Positions 33,852 through 42,873 of a stretch of 50,528 nucleotides of DNA are shown here, piece after piece. The notes under the pieces are model-generated. The model was not told where the DNA came from. It ran no database searches and worked only from the letters and a program-made list of their open reading frames with translations. The translations under genes and the position numbers were made by a program. Position 1 is the stretch's first letter. Every line of letters begins with the position of its first letter. Origin of the DNA: Candidatus Peribacteraceae bacterium (lineage in GTDB: Bacteria; Patescibacteriota; Gracilibacteria; Peribacterales; Peribacteraceae); assembly GCA_028699155.1 (NCBI GenBank), contig JAQVVD010000007.1:1-50528 (forward strand), written 5' to 3'.

Positions 33852-34553
33852 CTATGACAACATTGGCAAGCGGTACTGCCTGAGCGTTTCCCGTACCTCC
33901 TCGTAGCCGGGATACGCTGTCCTCACGCATTCCCAGAAGGAGCGGGAATGATGCGGGTGCCTGCGGTGCGCGAGCTCGTGTACGATGACATACTCCAGAA
34001 GTTCCTGCGGCAGGAAGAGGAGAGCGGTATTGAGCGCGATGTTACCGCGTGAGGAACAACTGCCCCATTGCGAGGATGCGATGCGAAGCCTCACGCCCCG
34101 CACATTCACCCGGAGCGTCCGCTCATTGATCTGCTGCACAAGCGTTTGTACCGCAGGTAACTGCTCGGAGGAGACTGCGCTCCACAGGAGCCTGTGCAAC
34201 GCCGCTTGTTTCGTGCTGGGGCTGACGCGGATTTCCCATCCCGCATGCGTTTTGCGTTTGCCCTGATGCGTGCTTGGCACGAGAGAGAAATCATACTCTG
34301 TGCCTGAGTTCAGTCGGACGGTGTGGCAGGAAAGACCGCTGAGAAGCGGACGGAACGGGTCAATGAGCGCCTTTTCACGGCTGCGCAGCAACGTGCGCTT
34401 CATGCGGCGCAGCAGTTCTTCTGTGTGTGCGTGCTCCTCCGTCGGCGTGAGATTCCGAGCCAGGCGCACGACCACGGTGTCTCCCTTCAGCACGGCGCGC
34501 GAGTGGCGGTTGCTTGTTCGTTCTATGCGGTACGGGAATCGGGATTGCTGCAT
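33852..34553 (-). CDS. YgjP/DUF45-type zinc metallopeptidase
   Basis: Predicted 233 aa. The family core is visible: SSQWGSCSSRGNIALNTALLFLPQELLEYVIVHELAHRRHPHHSRSFW, with zinc ligands in HELAH (HExxH variant) and a downstream His. N-terminal half is the usual beta-rich YgjP part. It is a predicted cytoplasmic protease of unknown substrate. The ATG is 3 nt after the stop of the upstream coiled-coil protein, so the two genes are coupled. Confidence 0.88.
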   Translation of the reverse strand: MQQSRFPYRIERTSNRHSRAVLKGDTVVVRLARNLTPTEEHAHTEELLRRMKRTLLRSREKALIDPFRPLLSGLSCHTVRLNSGTEYDFSLVPSTHQGKRKTHAGWEIRVSPSTKQAALHRLLWSAVSSEQLPAVQTLVQQINERTLRVNVRGVRLRIASSQWGSCSSRGNIALNTALLFLPQELLEYVIVHELAHRRHPHHSRSFWECVRTAYPGYEEVRETLRQYRLPMLS

Positions 34554-34556
34554 GGG

Positions 34557-35531
34557 TTATTGATTCCCGATACGGAAATGCTCATCCAGCCTGCTCCTGA
34601 GTTTGCGGCTTATTTCAGGTTGGACAATCTGCTCGGGTGCGGTCTGCTCCTCCGCCTGCATCGTTCCTCCCGTCTCCCGCAGCGGCGCGAGGCATGCCTG
34701 GATGCGTTCTTCCGCGGTACGGAGCTGCGTTCTGGCTTGCTCATATTCCTGCATGTCGGCTACTTGCGCGAGGATCTGCTGCGCTTCGTTCAGGCAGGTG
34801 ATTCCTTCCAGCAGCAATTCCATTGTTGCCGCATCCAGCGTTTCCTGCTCGTTCTCCGTGAGCAGCGCCACGCGCGTTACCAGGCTGTCGATCCAGGTGG
34901 CAAGCTGTTGTGCTTTCATCTGGTTCACGGCCAGCCATTGGGGAATGCGGTAGTTCCTGAGCAGGTTCTGCTTGCTCTCCACCAGATCGTCCAGGATTTC
35001 GAAGACATCGCTGTCTATGCCTGTCATCAGCGCGCTGATGGAATCCGCGAGCATGTCCGTTCTCGTGAGCGCCAGTGCGCGCGTGCTTTCCGATACTCCC
35101 GCCATTTGTTCCAGGTATGCCCGCTCTTTGCGCAGCAGATCTGCATTGAGCGCCAGATCTGTGCGGTAGCAACGCAGTGCAATGGGGAATTTCGTGTACT
35201 TGCTCGCGCTGCGCAGGTCTGTCGCGCAGGTCGCGCGATGCTCGCTGCGCCGCTCGCGGTGCTGCGCTACCGCCCTGCGGAACGCAGCGGCTGCGCCGCG
35301 CACATCCGCCAGGTTCTGCAGGAATTCCTGGCTGCGCGCGATGCGCGTTTGCCACTCTTCTTCCAGGCGTTGCTTCTGGAGCGCATCAATGGTGTCCTGC
35401 AGGCTGCCGCTCTCCGTCTCGGGTTCCCCGTTCTGCGCGTAGGCTACGATGCCTCCTATGCCAATACAGAGAAAGAGGAAGACTGCGAGAATGCGCGCTT
35501 GTGCGATGCGATTCTGCTCACCGTTCTGCAT
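34557..35531 (-). CDS. Membrane-anchored coiled-coil protein, unknown function
   Basis: Predicted 324 aa. An N-terminal membrane helix (RILAVFLFLCIGIGGIVAYA) precedes long charged helices (TIDALQKQRLEEEWQTRIARSQEFLQNL; AFRRAVAQHRERRSEHRATC), and a Gln/Glu-rich C-terminus. Probably extracytoplasmic coiled coil. The ATG at 35531 is 7 nt after TACACT (35544-35539), so I reject the frame's earlier start at 35600, which overlaps the regulator gene. No family recognised. Confidence 0.72.
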   Translation of the reverse strand: MQNGEQNRIAQARILAVFLFLCIGIGGIVAYAQNGEPETESGSLQDTIDALQKQRLEEEWQTRIARSQEFLQNLADVRGAAAAFRRAVAQHRERRSEHRATCATDLRSASKYTKFPIALRCYRTDLALNADLLRKERAYLEQMAGVSESTRALALTRTDMLADSISALMTGIDSDVFEILDDLVESKQNLLRNYRIPQWLAVNQMKAQQLATWIDSLVTRVALLTENEQETLDAATMELLLEGITCLNEAQQILAQVADMQEYEQARTQLRTAEERIQACLAPLRETGGTMQAEEQTAPEQIVQPEISRKLRSRLDEHFRIGNQ

Positions 35532-35572
35532 GGCGACAAGTGTAGCACAATGTTCCTGTTGCTCTGCCATGC

Positions 35573-36262
35573 TTAGTGCAATGACTGCAGCGTCTCCCAT
35601 CCTTTCTTCGTGAGCCGCATGTACTTGTGGTCCAGCGTGATGAGCTCCTCCTGACTGAGCTTCTTCAGTTGTTTCGTGACTGTCTCGCGCGTCAATCCGG
35701 TCATGCTGGCGAGTTTCTCATGCGTGATGACTGTGCGCTTGCGCAGAATCGGCGGCAGGATGCTCCGGTCATCTTTCTTATTCAGCAGTTCGATGGTTGC
35801 CAGGATGCGGTACTGCGCATTGAGGCTGGAGAGGAACTGCAGCTGAGACTGGTACTGCGCGATGCGTTTGCTGAGCATCGTGAATGCCCGCACGGCGGTT
35901 TGCGGTTTCTTCTGGAGCAGTTTCAGAAAGAAATCTCTGGGGAGCGTGCAGATGAAAGAGGGTTGCGATGTTTCCGCGTAGACGCCGCGTTCGATTTCCG
36001 GGGAGAACCCGATGTTCCCGAATACTGCTCCGGGTTTCAGGATATCCACTATCACTTTCTTACTGTCTGACATCTTGTAGAGCGTCACTTCTCCTTCCTT
36101 GAGTATGTACGTCGATTCCAGCGGCTCTTCCGGCGTATAGAGCACCTGATGCACCGGATATTCCTGATGCGCAGCGCCTCCTACGATTTCCATAATTTCC
36201 TCTTCGCTCAAATCCGCGAAGAGTTCTACCTGTTTGCAGTACCAGATTGGCGGTCGCGGCAT
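35573..36262 (-). CDS. Crp/Fnr-family transcription regulator
   Basis: Predicted 229 aa. An N-terminal cyclic-nucleotide-binding-type beta-roll (VLYTPEEPLESTYILKEGEVTLYKMSDSKKVIVDILKPGAVFGNIGF), dimer helix (TAVRAFTMLSKRIAQYQSQLQFLSSLNAQYRI) and a C-terminal winged helix (THEKLASMTGLTRETVTKQLKKLSQEELITLD). The Arg/Ser pair of true cAMP sites is not evident, so the ligand is open. No Fnr-type Cys cluster was seen. It is transcribed alone. Confidence 0.92.
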   Translation of the reverse strand: MPRPPIWYCKQVELFADLSEEEIMEIVGGAAHQEYPVHQVLYTPEEPLESTYILKEGEVTLYKMSDSKKVIVDILKPGAVFGNIGFSPEIERGVYAETSQPSFICTLPRDFFLKLLQKKPQTAVRAFTMLSKRIAQYQSQLQFLSSLNAQYRILATIELLNKKDDRSILPPILRKRTVITHEKLASMTGLTRETVTKQLKKLSQEELITLDHKYMRLTKKGWETLQSLH

Positions 36263-36268
36263 GGCGGC

Positions 36269-36274
36269 ATTGTA
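36269..36274 (-). promoter_or_regulatory. -10 box of the Crp/Fnr gene
   Basis: TACAAT on the minus strand ends 6 nt before the ATG at 36262, predicting a leaderless message. The -35 region is weak, which would suit an activated promoter. Confidence 0.55.
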
Positions 36275-36293
36275 CCTCAGTTCCTCTGCGCGG

Positions 36294-37238
36294 CTACAGC
36301 GTCGTTTCCTGCTGCGGGGCGAGCGGCTTGATGAAGGAGAGGATGCAATCCTTCATTTTCCCAATGAGTGCGTCCAAATCTTCGTTCACGAAGACGAAGT
36401 CGAAGAGGTCCTTCCGTTCATCGAAGAACTTGAGGTCTTCTTCCGCATTGCGCAGACGGTCTTGGATGCTCTCCTCCGTATCACGCCCCCTGTTGCGCAG
36501 CCTGTGCAGCAACTGCGAGAGCATGACGCGTTTGTTCTGCCCGGGGGGCAGCAGTCCGCAGGAGAGGATAGATGTGCGCCCGTAGTGGCGGGCAAGATCC
36601 TGCAGCAACTGCATTTCGGTGATGACAGTCGGCACCTTGCCCTGTTCCCAGATCGCTTCTATGTCACTCGCACGGTACCCGTACCAACGTTTCTCCGACC
36701 GGGAAGGAATCTCCGTCGCTGCGATGATTTCTCCTCTGTTCTTCAGTTCCAGGAACTGCTCGGTCGAGACGTACCGGTACTCCTTTCCGTCGCCCTTCTT
36801 TCTGTTGCGCGTCGTCATGATCGGCACGTGTTGCACGTAGTCGGATACCACGTTTGTGAGCAGCTTGTTCACCGTGGATTTCCCCACCCCGGAGGGTCCT
36901 GTGAGCGCAATGATGTACCCGGGGAATTTCTCCTGTTTCTCGCGCACCGATTCCACGGCTTCGTAGCAGATTTCGTACCGGCGCAGCCCCTGCCTGCTCA
37001 CCTGCGTCATGCGCATGCGCGGCAAAACCCGCAGGCCGATTGCCAGCGGGGCGTTGCCCGGAACCAGTCCCATCACTTTCTTTCCGTCGGCCAGTTCGAT
37101 GAGCGCGACTCTGCGCGGAGAAGAAGGAAAACCTTCGGGCGGATTGTGCACGGTCGTGTAGGAGAGGATCACTCCTTCCTGCATGTTTTCGCTGCGCTGC
37201 TTCTGCGCCCGTGCAATGAGTGGTGCGGAATTAGCCAT
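36294..37238 (-). CDS. DUF35-like OB domain fused to guanylate-kinase-like P-loop kinase
   Basis: Predicted 314 aa, last gene of the HMG-CoA operon. Residues ~20-95 match the DUF35 OB-fold pattern (GVILSYTTVHNPPEGF, then VALIELADGKKVMGLV and LAIGLRVLPRM); the Cys pairs of the DUF35 zinc ribbon are absent. Residues ~108-305 have a guanylate-kinase fold: P-loop GPSGVGKST (114-122), TTR (142-144), GKEY, WYG and the lid RLRNRGRDTEES. Against yeast guanylate kinase by eye, phosphate-contact residues (R38, Y50, Y78) are kept, but guanine contacts S34, E69 and D100 become Ile140, Ala173 and Glu208. Its ATG overlaps the thiolase stop by 8 nt. It may be a scaffold and kinase of the pathway, or an unusual Gmk. 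Confidence 0.75.
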   Translation of the reverse strand: MANSAPLIARAQKQRSENMQEGVILSYTTVHNPPEGFPSSPRRVALIELADGKKVMGLVPGNAPLAIGLRVLPRMRMTQVSRQGLRRYEICYEAVESVREKQEKFPGYIIALTGPSGVGKSTVNKLLTNVVSDYVQHVPIMTTRNRKKGDGKEYRYVSTEQFLELKNRGEIIAATEIPSRSEKRWYGYRASDIEAIWEQGKVPTVITEMQLLQDLARHYGRTSILSCGLLPPGQNKRVMLSQLLHRLRNRGRDTEESIQDRLRNAEEDLKFFDERKDLFDFVFVNEDLDALIGKMKDCILSFIKPLAPQQETTL

Positions 37239-38343
37239 TTGCGTGTTCGAGAACGTGGATGCAGCAGGTGGCTCCGGTGCCTCCGAAGTTGTGGGCGAGC
37301 CCCCATCTTGCTTTCGATGCGCTCAACTGCTTACTCACGTCGATGATCTGCTTGATTCCGGTTGCCGCAACGGGGTGGCCGCACGCCTTTAAGCCCCCGC
37401 TCCCGTTGATTCGCAGACCGGTTTCCCTCTTGTAGAGTTGCACGCCGGTTCCCGGCTGCGCAAATCCCATATCTTCCAGGCTGATGATTGCTGCGATGGA
37501 GAAACAGTCATGCAGTTCCACGGCACTCAGGTCACTGCGTGTAACTCCTGCTTCCTTGAGCGCCTTTGCTATTGCTTCCCTCGTTGCGTTGAATGACGTG
37601 AGCGACGGGCGCTGCGCCAGGCTCACTGTATCTGTGCTGACCTGTGATGCTGCAATACGGATGCTGCTCGCATGTGTGTTGGAGAGGATGCAGGCGGCAG
37701 CTCCATCACTGATAGGGGAGCAATCAAGCAGCCTGAGCGGATCTGCGATGAGAGGGCTTGCAGAGATCTGCTGTGCCGGCACTTCTTTGCGGAACTGGGC
37801 GAACGGATTCTGTACGGCGTTCCTGTGATGTGCCTCACTCACGCAACTCAGGTCCTCACGCGTGAGACCGTACTCGTGCATGTAACGCTGTGCGACCAGC
37901 CCGAAGAGACCGGGGAACGTGATGCCAGACGGCGCATCCAGCTCGCTGTCCGCCGCGCCCATGAGGGCAGCGGCGATTTCCTCGTTGCTTGCATCCGTCA
38001 TCTTCTCCGCGCCCACGACCAGCACGTTCTGCGCCCTGCCGCTCTCCAGCAGGCTGCATGCCGTGTGGATGGCAATGGAGCCCGAGGCGCACGCCGCTTC
38101 CACGCGCAGCGCCGGGGGATGGTGGGGGAGCATGGAGGCGGCCATGGCGCCGAGGTGCGCCTGCCCGCTCACGCGTTCACCGATCATATTCGCCACGATC
38201 ACCATGTCGATATCGAGGGCAGTGCACGGCGAGGCATCGATTGCCGCTGTGATCGCTTCATCGATCAAATCTCTCAGGCTTTTGTCCCAGTGCTCCCCGA
38301 AAGGGGTTTGTCCGCAGCCGACGAGTGAAATAGTCTGTTCCAT
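37231..38343 (-). CDS. Archaeal-type acetyl-CoA C-acetyltransferase (thiolase)
   Basis: Predicted 370 aa, SCP-x/archaeal-type thiolase. Visible sites: ALRVEAACASGSIAIHTA (nucleophilic Cys), AVELHDCFSIAAI (His), NGSGGLKACGHPVAATG (second Cys and His). It condenses two acetyl-CoA to acetoacetyl-CoA, the first step of the mevalonate route. Its ATG directly follows the TGA of the HMG-CoA synthase gene, and its stop overlaps the DUF35/kinase start, so translation of all three is coupled. The order synthase-thiolase-DUF35 matches archaeal operons encoding a substrate-channelling complex. Confidence 0.92.
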   Translation of the reverse strand: MEQTISLVGCGQTPFGEHWDKSLRDLIDEAITAAIDASPCTALDIDMVIVANMIGERVSGQAHLGAMAASMLPHHPPALRVEAACASGSIAIHTACSLLESGRAQNVLVVGAEKMTDASNEEIAAALMGAADSELDAPSGITFPGLFGLVAQRYMHEYGLTREDLSCVSEAHHRNAVQNPFAQFRKEVPAQQISASPLIADPLRLLDCSPISDGAAACILSNTHASSIRIAASQVSTDTVSLAQRPSLTSFNATREAIAKALKEAGVTRSDLSAVELHDCFSIAAIISLEDMGFAQPGTGVQLYKRETGLRINGSGGLKACGHPVAATGIKQIIDVSKQLSASKARWGLAHNFGGTGATCCIHVLEHANG

Positions 38344-39393
38344 TCAGTGTGTTGCGAGTGTTTCCGCGCGTCTGCGCAGTTCGCTGTAGCTCACGTACGC
38401 AGTTTCGCGTTCATCGGGCTTGAGCGCAATGCCGTCGCGCAGCATCGTCATCAGGAAGGCATCGCACCCTGCCCCCGATCCGTAGGAGACGAGGAGGATC
38501 TTCTCATCCTTCTTCGCTTCCTGCAGTACATGCGCCAGTCCGATCATCGAGCACGCGCTGTACGTGTTGCCGATGTGCGGCACGATGAATCCCCTCGCCA
38601 TCTGCTCTTTGGTGAAGCCGCATTCTTTGGCGATACGGGAGGGGAATTTTCCGTTTGGCATGTGGAGGATGATGTGACTCAGTTCCTGCACGTCCATCTT
38701 CGCTGTTTCCAGCATTCCTTTGATCGTTTCGCGCATGTGGTGGAAGTACCCCGGCTCTCCCGTGAATCGTCCGCCATGGTTGGGATACGACTCCTTCGAT
38801 GCGCGCCAGAAATCCGGTGTGTCTGTCGTGAAGGAGAGCGTTTGCTCAATCCGACAGATGGCATCTTTCGACTTCTCCGGTCCCAGAATCATTGCTGCGG
38901 CTCCGGCAGCCGCCGTGTATTCCAGCACATCTCCCGGTGCGGCCTGCGCCGTATCGCTGCCGATGGCGAGCCCGTAGCGGATCTGCTTGCTGCGTACGAA
39001 CGCATCGACGATCTGCATGCCGGCTGTGCCGGCTTTGCAGGCGAATTCCAGGTCTGCGCAGTGGCAGAACGGGTGCACTCCCAGCGCTTGCGCCACCATG
39101 CCGCTCGTCGGTTTCACCGCGTACGGATGGCTCTCCGAACCCACAAAAACGGCGGAGATCTCCGATGACTGGATTCCGGCGATCTCGATCGCCTGTTTTC
39201 CTGCTTCGAATGCCAGCGTGAATGCATCTTCCCCTTCGCCGGGCACTGTTTTCTCCCGCACGCCGATACTCTTACTCACCATCTCGCCATCCTGCCCCCA
39301 GTGCGCCGCGATATCTGTCACGCGGATTCGTTCGTTGGGGAGGCACATACCGAAGCCGATGATGGCTGAATGATTATCCGGCATAGATTTCAT
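38344..39393 (-). CDS. Hydroxymethylglutaryl-CoA synthase, archaeal type
   Basis: Predicted 349 aa, typical archaeal length. NHSAIIGFGMCLPNERIRVTDIAAHWG matches the family start; the catalytic Cys lies in CADLEFACKAGTAGMQ; other conserved parts are AVFVGSESHPYAVKPT and HMPNGKFPSRIAKECGF (His). It adds acetyl-CoA to acetoacetyl-CoA. The frame is open to 39456, but the ATG at 39393 has a good Shine-Dalgarno 9 nt upstream. Lies between HMG-CoA reductase and thiolase. Confidence 0.93.
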   Translation of the reverse strand: MKSMPDNHSAIIGFGMCLPNERIRVTDIAAHWGQDGEMVSKSIGVREKTVPGEGEDAFTLAFEAGKQAIEIAGIQSSEISAVFVGSESHPYAVKPTSGMVAQALGVHPFCHCADLEFACKAGTAGMQIVDAFVRSKQIRYGLAIGSDTAQAAPGDVLEYTAAAGAAAMILGPEKSKDAICRIEQTLSFTTDTPDFWRASKESYPNHGGRFTGEPGYFHHMRETIKGMLETAKMDVQELSHIILHMPNGKFPSRIAKECGFTKEQMARGFIVPHIGNTYSACSMIGLAHVLQEAKKDEKILLVSYGSGAGCDAFLMTMLRDGIALKPDERETAYVSYSELRRRAETLATH

Positions 39394-39402
39394 GCAGTTT
39401 GG

Positions 39403-39409
39403 CTCCTCC
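39403..39409 (-). promoter_or_regulatory. Shine-Dalgarno of HMG-CoA synthase
   Basis: GGAGGAG on the minus strand, 9 nt before the ATG at 39393. It decides the start among five in-frame ATGs. Shine-Dalgarno sites are rare in this window and occur inside this operon. Confidence 0.65.
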
Positions 39410-39456
39410 ATAGGGTGGCGTGAATTGTGCAATTTTTCAAACATTCTCCCGTACAT

Positions 39457-40695
39457 TTACCGTCCGAGTTCGCGGTGCGCTTTCGCGAGCGTATGGCTGG
39501 CTTGTGCAGCCAAGAGTGACACTTCTCCTGCCAGGACGCCTGCGGCGATCGACTGCGCAAGTTGCGTACATGGGCGCAGGGACGTTTTGGGGGAGAGGAG
39601 GAGACCAAGGCACTGCTGCTGCGCAGGCAGGGATGTTCCTCCGCCGCGCACGCCGACCATGAGCGCTGGCAGCCGTACGCTGATTCTCAATCCTCCTTCG
39701 CACTGTTTCACTGTCGTATCGGCCAGTGATCCTTCTACCACGTGCGCGGCATCCTGTCCTGTCGCCAGGAAGAGCGCTGCAACGATATTTGCGGCATGCA
39801 GATTCTTGCCGAGTGCCCCCGCAACGTTCGAGCCGATTTCCAGTTTCGCATGTGCCACTTCCAGCATCGTTTCCAGGGAAGATTTGAGCACGGTTTCAAT
39901 CACTTCTCCCGAGAGCACGGCTTCTGCGGTTCCTTCGTACCCGCGCCCCTGGTCATGCGTGCGCTTGCTCGGTTTCTTATCACTATCCACATTGCCTGCA
40001 ACGGTGATGAAGGCAACATCCTTGTAATTCTCGCTTACCCATACGCCGATTGCCTGCGCGGCGATGGTCACCATGTTCATGCCCATAGCTTCATCCGTGT
40101 CGCAGTAGATCGTGAGGAAGACGTGGTTCCCCTCGCTCTCGATTGTGTGTGAGAGGAGTTGCAGATGGGTGCTCGTCGCGATTCCAATATCGCTCCATTC
40201 AGATTCTTTTTGGCTTAGGAAAGCAATGAACGATTGTACACCCGACTTCGCTCCGGTTCCCGGAGCTTCGCCGGGAGAGCCTTCAAGGATGCGGAATGCG
40301 ATGGAGCGCGATGTACCATGGTGTACGGATGTGAGCGTCACGCCTCCTGTCTGGGAGAGCGCTTTGCATCCGCGGTTCACGCTCGCGACGAGTGCGCCTT
40401 CCGTCGTTGCGAGCGGCAGGTGCAGATCTGCCTTTTCTCCTGAGCTGAATGTGACACGCAGAGGGCCGGCGTAACCCACCGGCACCGGTACCGCGCCGAA
40501 CATCTGTTCGCAGTTCTTCTCATCCGCATGGCCTATCTGCTCTGCGGTGAGAGCGGTGTGCTTCAGGTCCACGTGCAGTTCTTCCTCCATACGTTGCCTC
40601 CGCACGTTGCAGCGGTCGGAAGGCGAGAGGCCGTCGGGGAGGGTGCGCAGGTCCACGGGAAACGGGAAACGGGGAAAGCAAGAATGCGTACGCAT
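39457..40695 (-). CDS. Hydroxymethylglutaryl-CoA reductase, class I-like
   Basis: Predicted 412 aa. ENC-like segment DEKNCEQMFGAVPVPVGYAGPL, TTEGALVASVNRGCKAL (catalytic Glu), DEAMGMNMVTIAA (Asp and dinucleotide part), and GVRGGGTSLPAQQQCLGL near the C-terminus; the final catalytic His is in LAKAHREL. The class I layout with a short N-terminus fits the archaeal soluble form, using NAD(P)H to make mevalonate. The ATG at 40695 has AAAGGAGG 7 nt upstream; an in-frame ATG at 40725 is the alternative. First gene of the operon with HMG-CoA synthase, thiolase and the DUF35/kinase fusion. Confidence 0.94.
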   Translation of the reverse strand: MRTHSCFPRFPFPVDLRTLPDGLSPSDRCNVRRQRMEEELHVDLKHTALTAEQIGHADEKNCEQMFGAVPVPVGYAGPLRVTFSSGEKADLHLPLATTEGALVASVNRGCKALSQTGGVTLTSVHHGTSRSIAFRILEGSPGEAPGTGAKSGVQSFIAFLSQKESEWSDIGIATSTHLQLLSHTIESEGNHVFLTIYCDTDEAMGMNMVTIAAQAIGVWVSENYKDVAFITVAGNVDSDKKPSKRTHDQGRGYEGTAEAVLSGEVIETVLKSSLETMLEVAHAKLEIGSNVAGALGKNLHAANIVAALFLATGQDAAHVVEGSLADTTVKQCEGGLRISVRLPALMVGVRGGGTSLPAQQQCLGLLLSPKTSLRPCTQLAQSIAAGVLAGEVSLLAAQASHTLAKAHRELGR

Positions 40696-40702
40696 TGTAA
40701 CG

Positions 40703-40710
40703 CCTCCTTT
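40703..40710 (-). promoter_or_regulatory. Shine-Dalgarno of HMG-CoA reductase
   Basis: AAAGGAGG on the minus strand, 7 nt before the ATG at 40695, the strongest ribosome site I noticed in the window. It favours 40695 over 40725. Confidence 0.65.
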
Positions 40711-40838
40711 GCTTCTACGCTCCATTTTCGTTTCCTTTATCTCCCTGCCACTACGGGCATGCGACCGTTCTGCTCTTATTTTTCAAAACTGTTTTCTTCA
40801 CTCCTTTGCTATGTAGTCTTTGGAGAGCTACTGGAGTA

Positions 40839-42092
40839 TCAAGTGCGTACCTGTCCGTTCCCTCGTACGATCCACTTGTAGCTCGTGAGCGCATCCAAAC
40901 CCATGGGTCCACGTGCGTGGAGCTTCTGCGTAGAGATCCCGATTTCCGCTCCCAGACCGAACTGGGTACCGTCCGTGAATGCCGTGGAAGCGTTGGCATA
41001 GACGGCAGCAGCGTCCACCTCTTGGAGGAAACGCTCGATTGCCTCCTGATCCTTCGCAATGATGGATTCGCTGTGGCCGGAAGAATACTGACGGATATGT
41101 GCGAGTGCTTCGTCCATATTCCGTACGGTCGCGATGGAGAGTTTCAGTGAGAGAAATTCCGTTCCGAAGTGTTCCTCCTTTGCCGGTTCCAGCAGTGAGG
41201 AATCGTAGGATCCATGTAATTGATCGAAAGCTGGCTTGTCCGCGAAGATGTGGACGTGCGATGCTTCGAGTGGATTCATGATCTTCGATAGATCACGGAG
41301 ACGATCTTCGTGGATGATGACGGTATCGACCGTGTTGCACACGCTTGGACGACGTGTTTTGGCGTTGAAGATAATGGAAGATGCCCTATCGACATCCGCC
41401 GATTTGTCGACGTAAATGTGCACGATACCCGTACCAGTTTCAATGACCGGAATAGTCGCTTCCTCGCGCACGAAGTCGATAAGCTTCTGGCTGCCCCGGG
41501 GTATGACCATGTCGATGAATCCTCGGGCATGGAGCATCTCCTGTACGGCACTGCGGTCAGAAGGAAGCAGGAGAAGCATGTCTTTGGGGATGGACGCATC
41601 ACGGAGAGTCTGATGAATGCAGGCAGCCAGGGCTTCGTTTGAGAACGATGCGTCACTGCCTCCCTTGAGAGTGCAGGCATTCCGTGACTTGAAACACAGG
41701 GAGAACGAATCAACGGTTACATTCGGTCGCGCTTCGTAGATAACGCCGATCACCCCGATGGGAGTGGAGACTTTCGAAATCCGAAGTCCGTTCGGTCTCG
41801 TGCGTTCCTCGAGCGTTCTCCCGACGGGCGAGGGGAGGCCGGCCACTGTGCGAACATCCTTGGCGATGGCATGGATGCGTTCCTGATTGAGCAGGAGTCG
41901 GTCGTACTTCGGATCGTTCTTGTCCATGCGCGCAAGATCTTTCTGATTTGCTTCGAGGATGGTATCAGCGTCCTTCTCCAGCTTGTCAGCGAGTCGGAGT
42001 AGCAGATCCTCAATATCCCACTCCGGAATCCCGGCGAGCACTCGGCTTGCTTGTTTTACCGCCTGCAGATGTTCAGTGAGACTTGTCATCAT
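40839..42092 (-). CDS. proA: Glutamate-5-semialdehyde dehydrogenase (gamma-glutamyl phosphate reductase)
   Basis: Predicted 417 aa, standard length. [37 protein letters not shown] is the family core; the catalytic Cys lies in [19 protein letters not shown]; the C-terminus [34 protein letters not shown] is conserved. It reduces glutamyl 5-phosphate with NADPH. The start (ATG ATG at 42092/42089) overlaps the end of proC. Third gene of the proB-proC-proA operon. Confidence 0.96.
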   Translation of the reverse strand: MMTSLTEHLQAVKQASRVLAGIPEWDIEDLLLRLADKLEKDADTILEANQKDLARMDKNDPKYDRLLLNQERIHAIAKDVRTVAGLPSPVGRTLEERTRPNGLRISKVSTPIGVIGVIYEARPNVTVDSFSLCFKSRNACTLKGGSDASFSNEALAACIHQTLRDASIPKDMLLLLPSDRSAVQEMLHARGFIDMVIPRGSQKLIDFVREEATIPVIETGTGIVHIYVDKSADVDRASSIIFNAKTRRPSVCNTVDTVIIHEDRLRDLSKIMNPLEASHVHIFADKPAFDQLHGSYDSSLLEPAKEEHFGTEFLSLKLSIATVRNMDEALAHIRQYSSGHSESIIAKDQEAIERFLQEVDAAAVYANASTAFTDGTQFGLGAEIGISTQKLHARGPMGLDALTSYKWIVRGNGQVRT

Positions 42093-42873
42093 GGGAAAGG
42101 GAACGTGAGCGCTCCGCCGCCGCCGCAATCGCGTCACGGAAAATATCGGGCAAACCGCGTTCCTGGAGTACGCGCATTGCCGCCTCAGTGGTACCGCCTT
42201 TGGAAGTCACTGCATCCCGCCACTGCTCAGCGCTTCGCTCCTTCTCATCAAGTAAGAGGCTTCCTGCTCCGAGAAGATTTCTGGCGATTTGCGCGCTTGT
42301 TGCTTCATCGATCCCAAGGTCGCGTGCGGCGTTCTCGATGAGTTCGGCGAGGAGGAAAACGTAGGCGGGACCCGATCCTGCAACAGCGGTGAAGCCGTCT
42401 ATCTGCAATTCCTCCTTGAGGCGCACGGTCATGCCGATAGCTGAGAATAGTTCTTGGGTGTGTTTTATCTGTATAGAAGTGACCGTAGGAGAGGGATACC
42501 ACCCCGTGATGCTGCGACGGACACGCGCTCCGAGATTGGGCATAGCGCGCACGACAGCGGAGGCACCCGTGGCATCCGCGATGACCTTCATCGTGATCCC
42601 TGCCATGATGGAAATCACCAATTTGTCGGACCAGATTTTGCCGACTGCGGCCATCAGGGCGGCGAAGGATTGGGGTTTGACGGCAAGCAAAATGCATTCT
42701 GCAACGTTTCCGGCGTTTGCAGGATGATCGATTCTGCGATCTGTGGGAGCGATCTCAAGCTTGTCTCTGTGCTGGTCGCACAGCCAGACCCGATCGGTTT
42801 TTCTCTGGGAAGCGAGCCCTTTGTAGAAGGCTGAACCCATATTGCCGGCACCGATGATGACTGTAGAAATCAT
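42073..42873 (-). CDS. proC: Pyrroline-5-carboxylate reductase
   Basis: Predicted 266 aa. The Rossmann start [19 protein letters not shown] and the C-terminal substrate domain ([46 protein letters not shown]) are diagnostic. Makes proline from P5C with NAD(P)H. Its ATG overlaps the proB TGA (ATGA), and its end overlaps proA, so the three are translationally coupled. Confidence 0.96.
   Translation of the reverse strand: MISTVIIGAGNMGSAFYKGLASQRKTDRVWLCDQHRDKLEIAPTDRRIDHPANAGNVAECILLAVKPQSFAALMAAVGKIWSDKLVISIMAGITMKVIADATGASAVVRAMPNLGARVRRSITGWYPSPTVTSIQIKHTQELFSAIGMTVRLKEELQIDGFTAVAGSGPAYVFLLAELIENAARDLGIDEATSAQIARNLLGAGSLLLDEKERSAEQWRDAVTSKGGTTEAAMRVLQERGLPDIFRDAIAAAAERSRSLSHDDKSH

Noticed and set aside
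34323-35576. A 417-codon plus-strand frame across the coiled-coil membrane protein gene
   Set aside because: The minus-strand frame has a membrane helix, a sensible start with -10 box and coupling to the next gene; the plus-strand product looks like a shadow.
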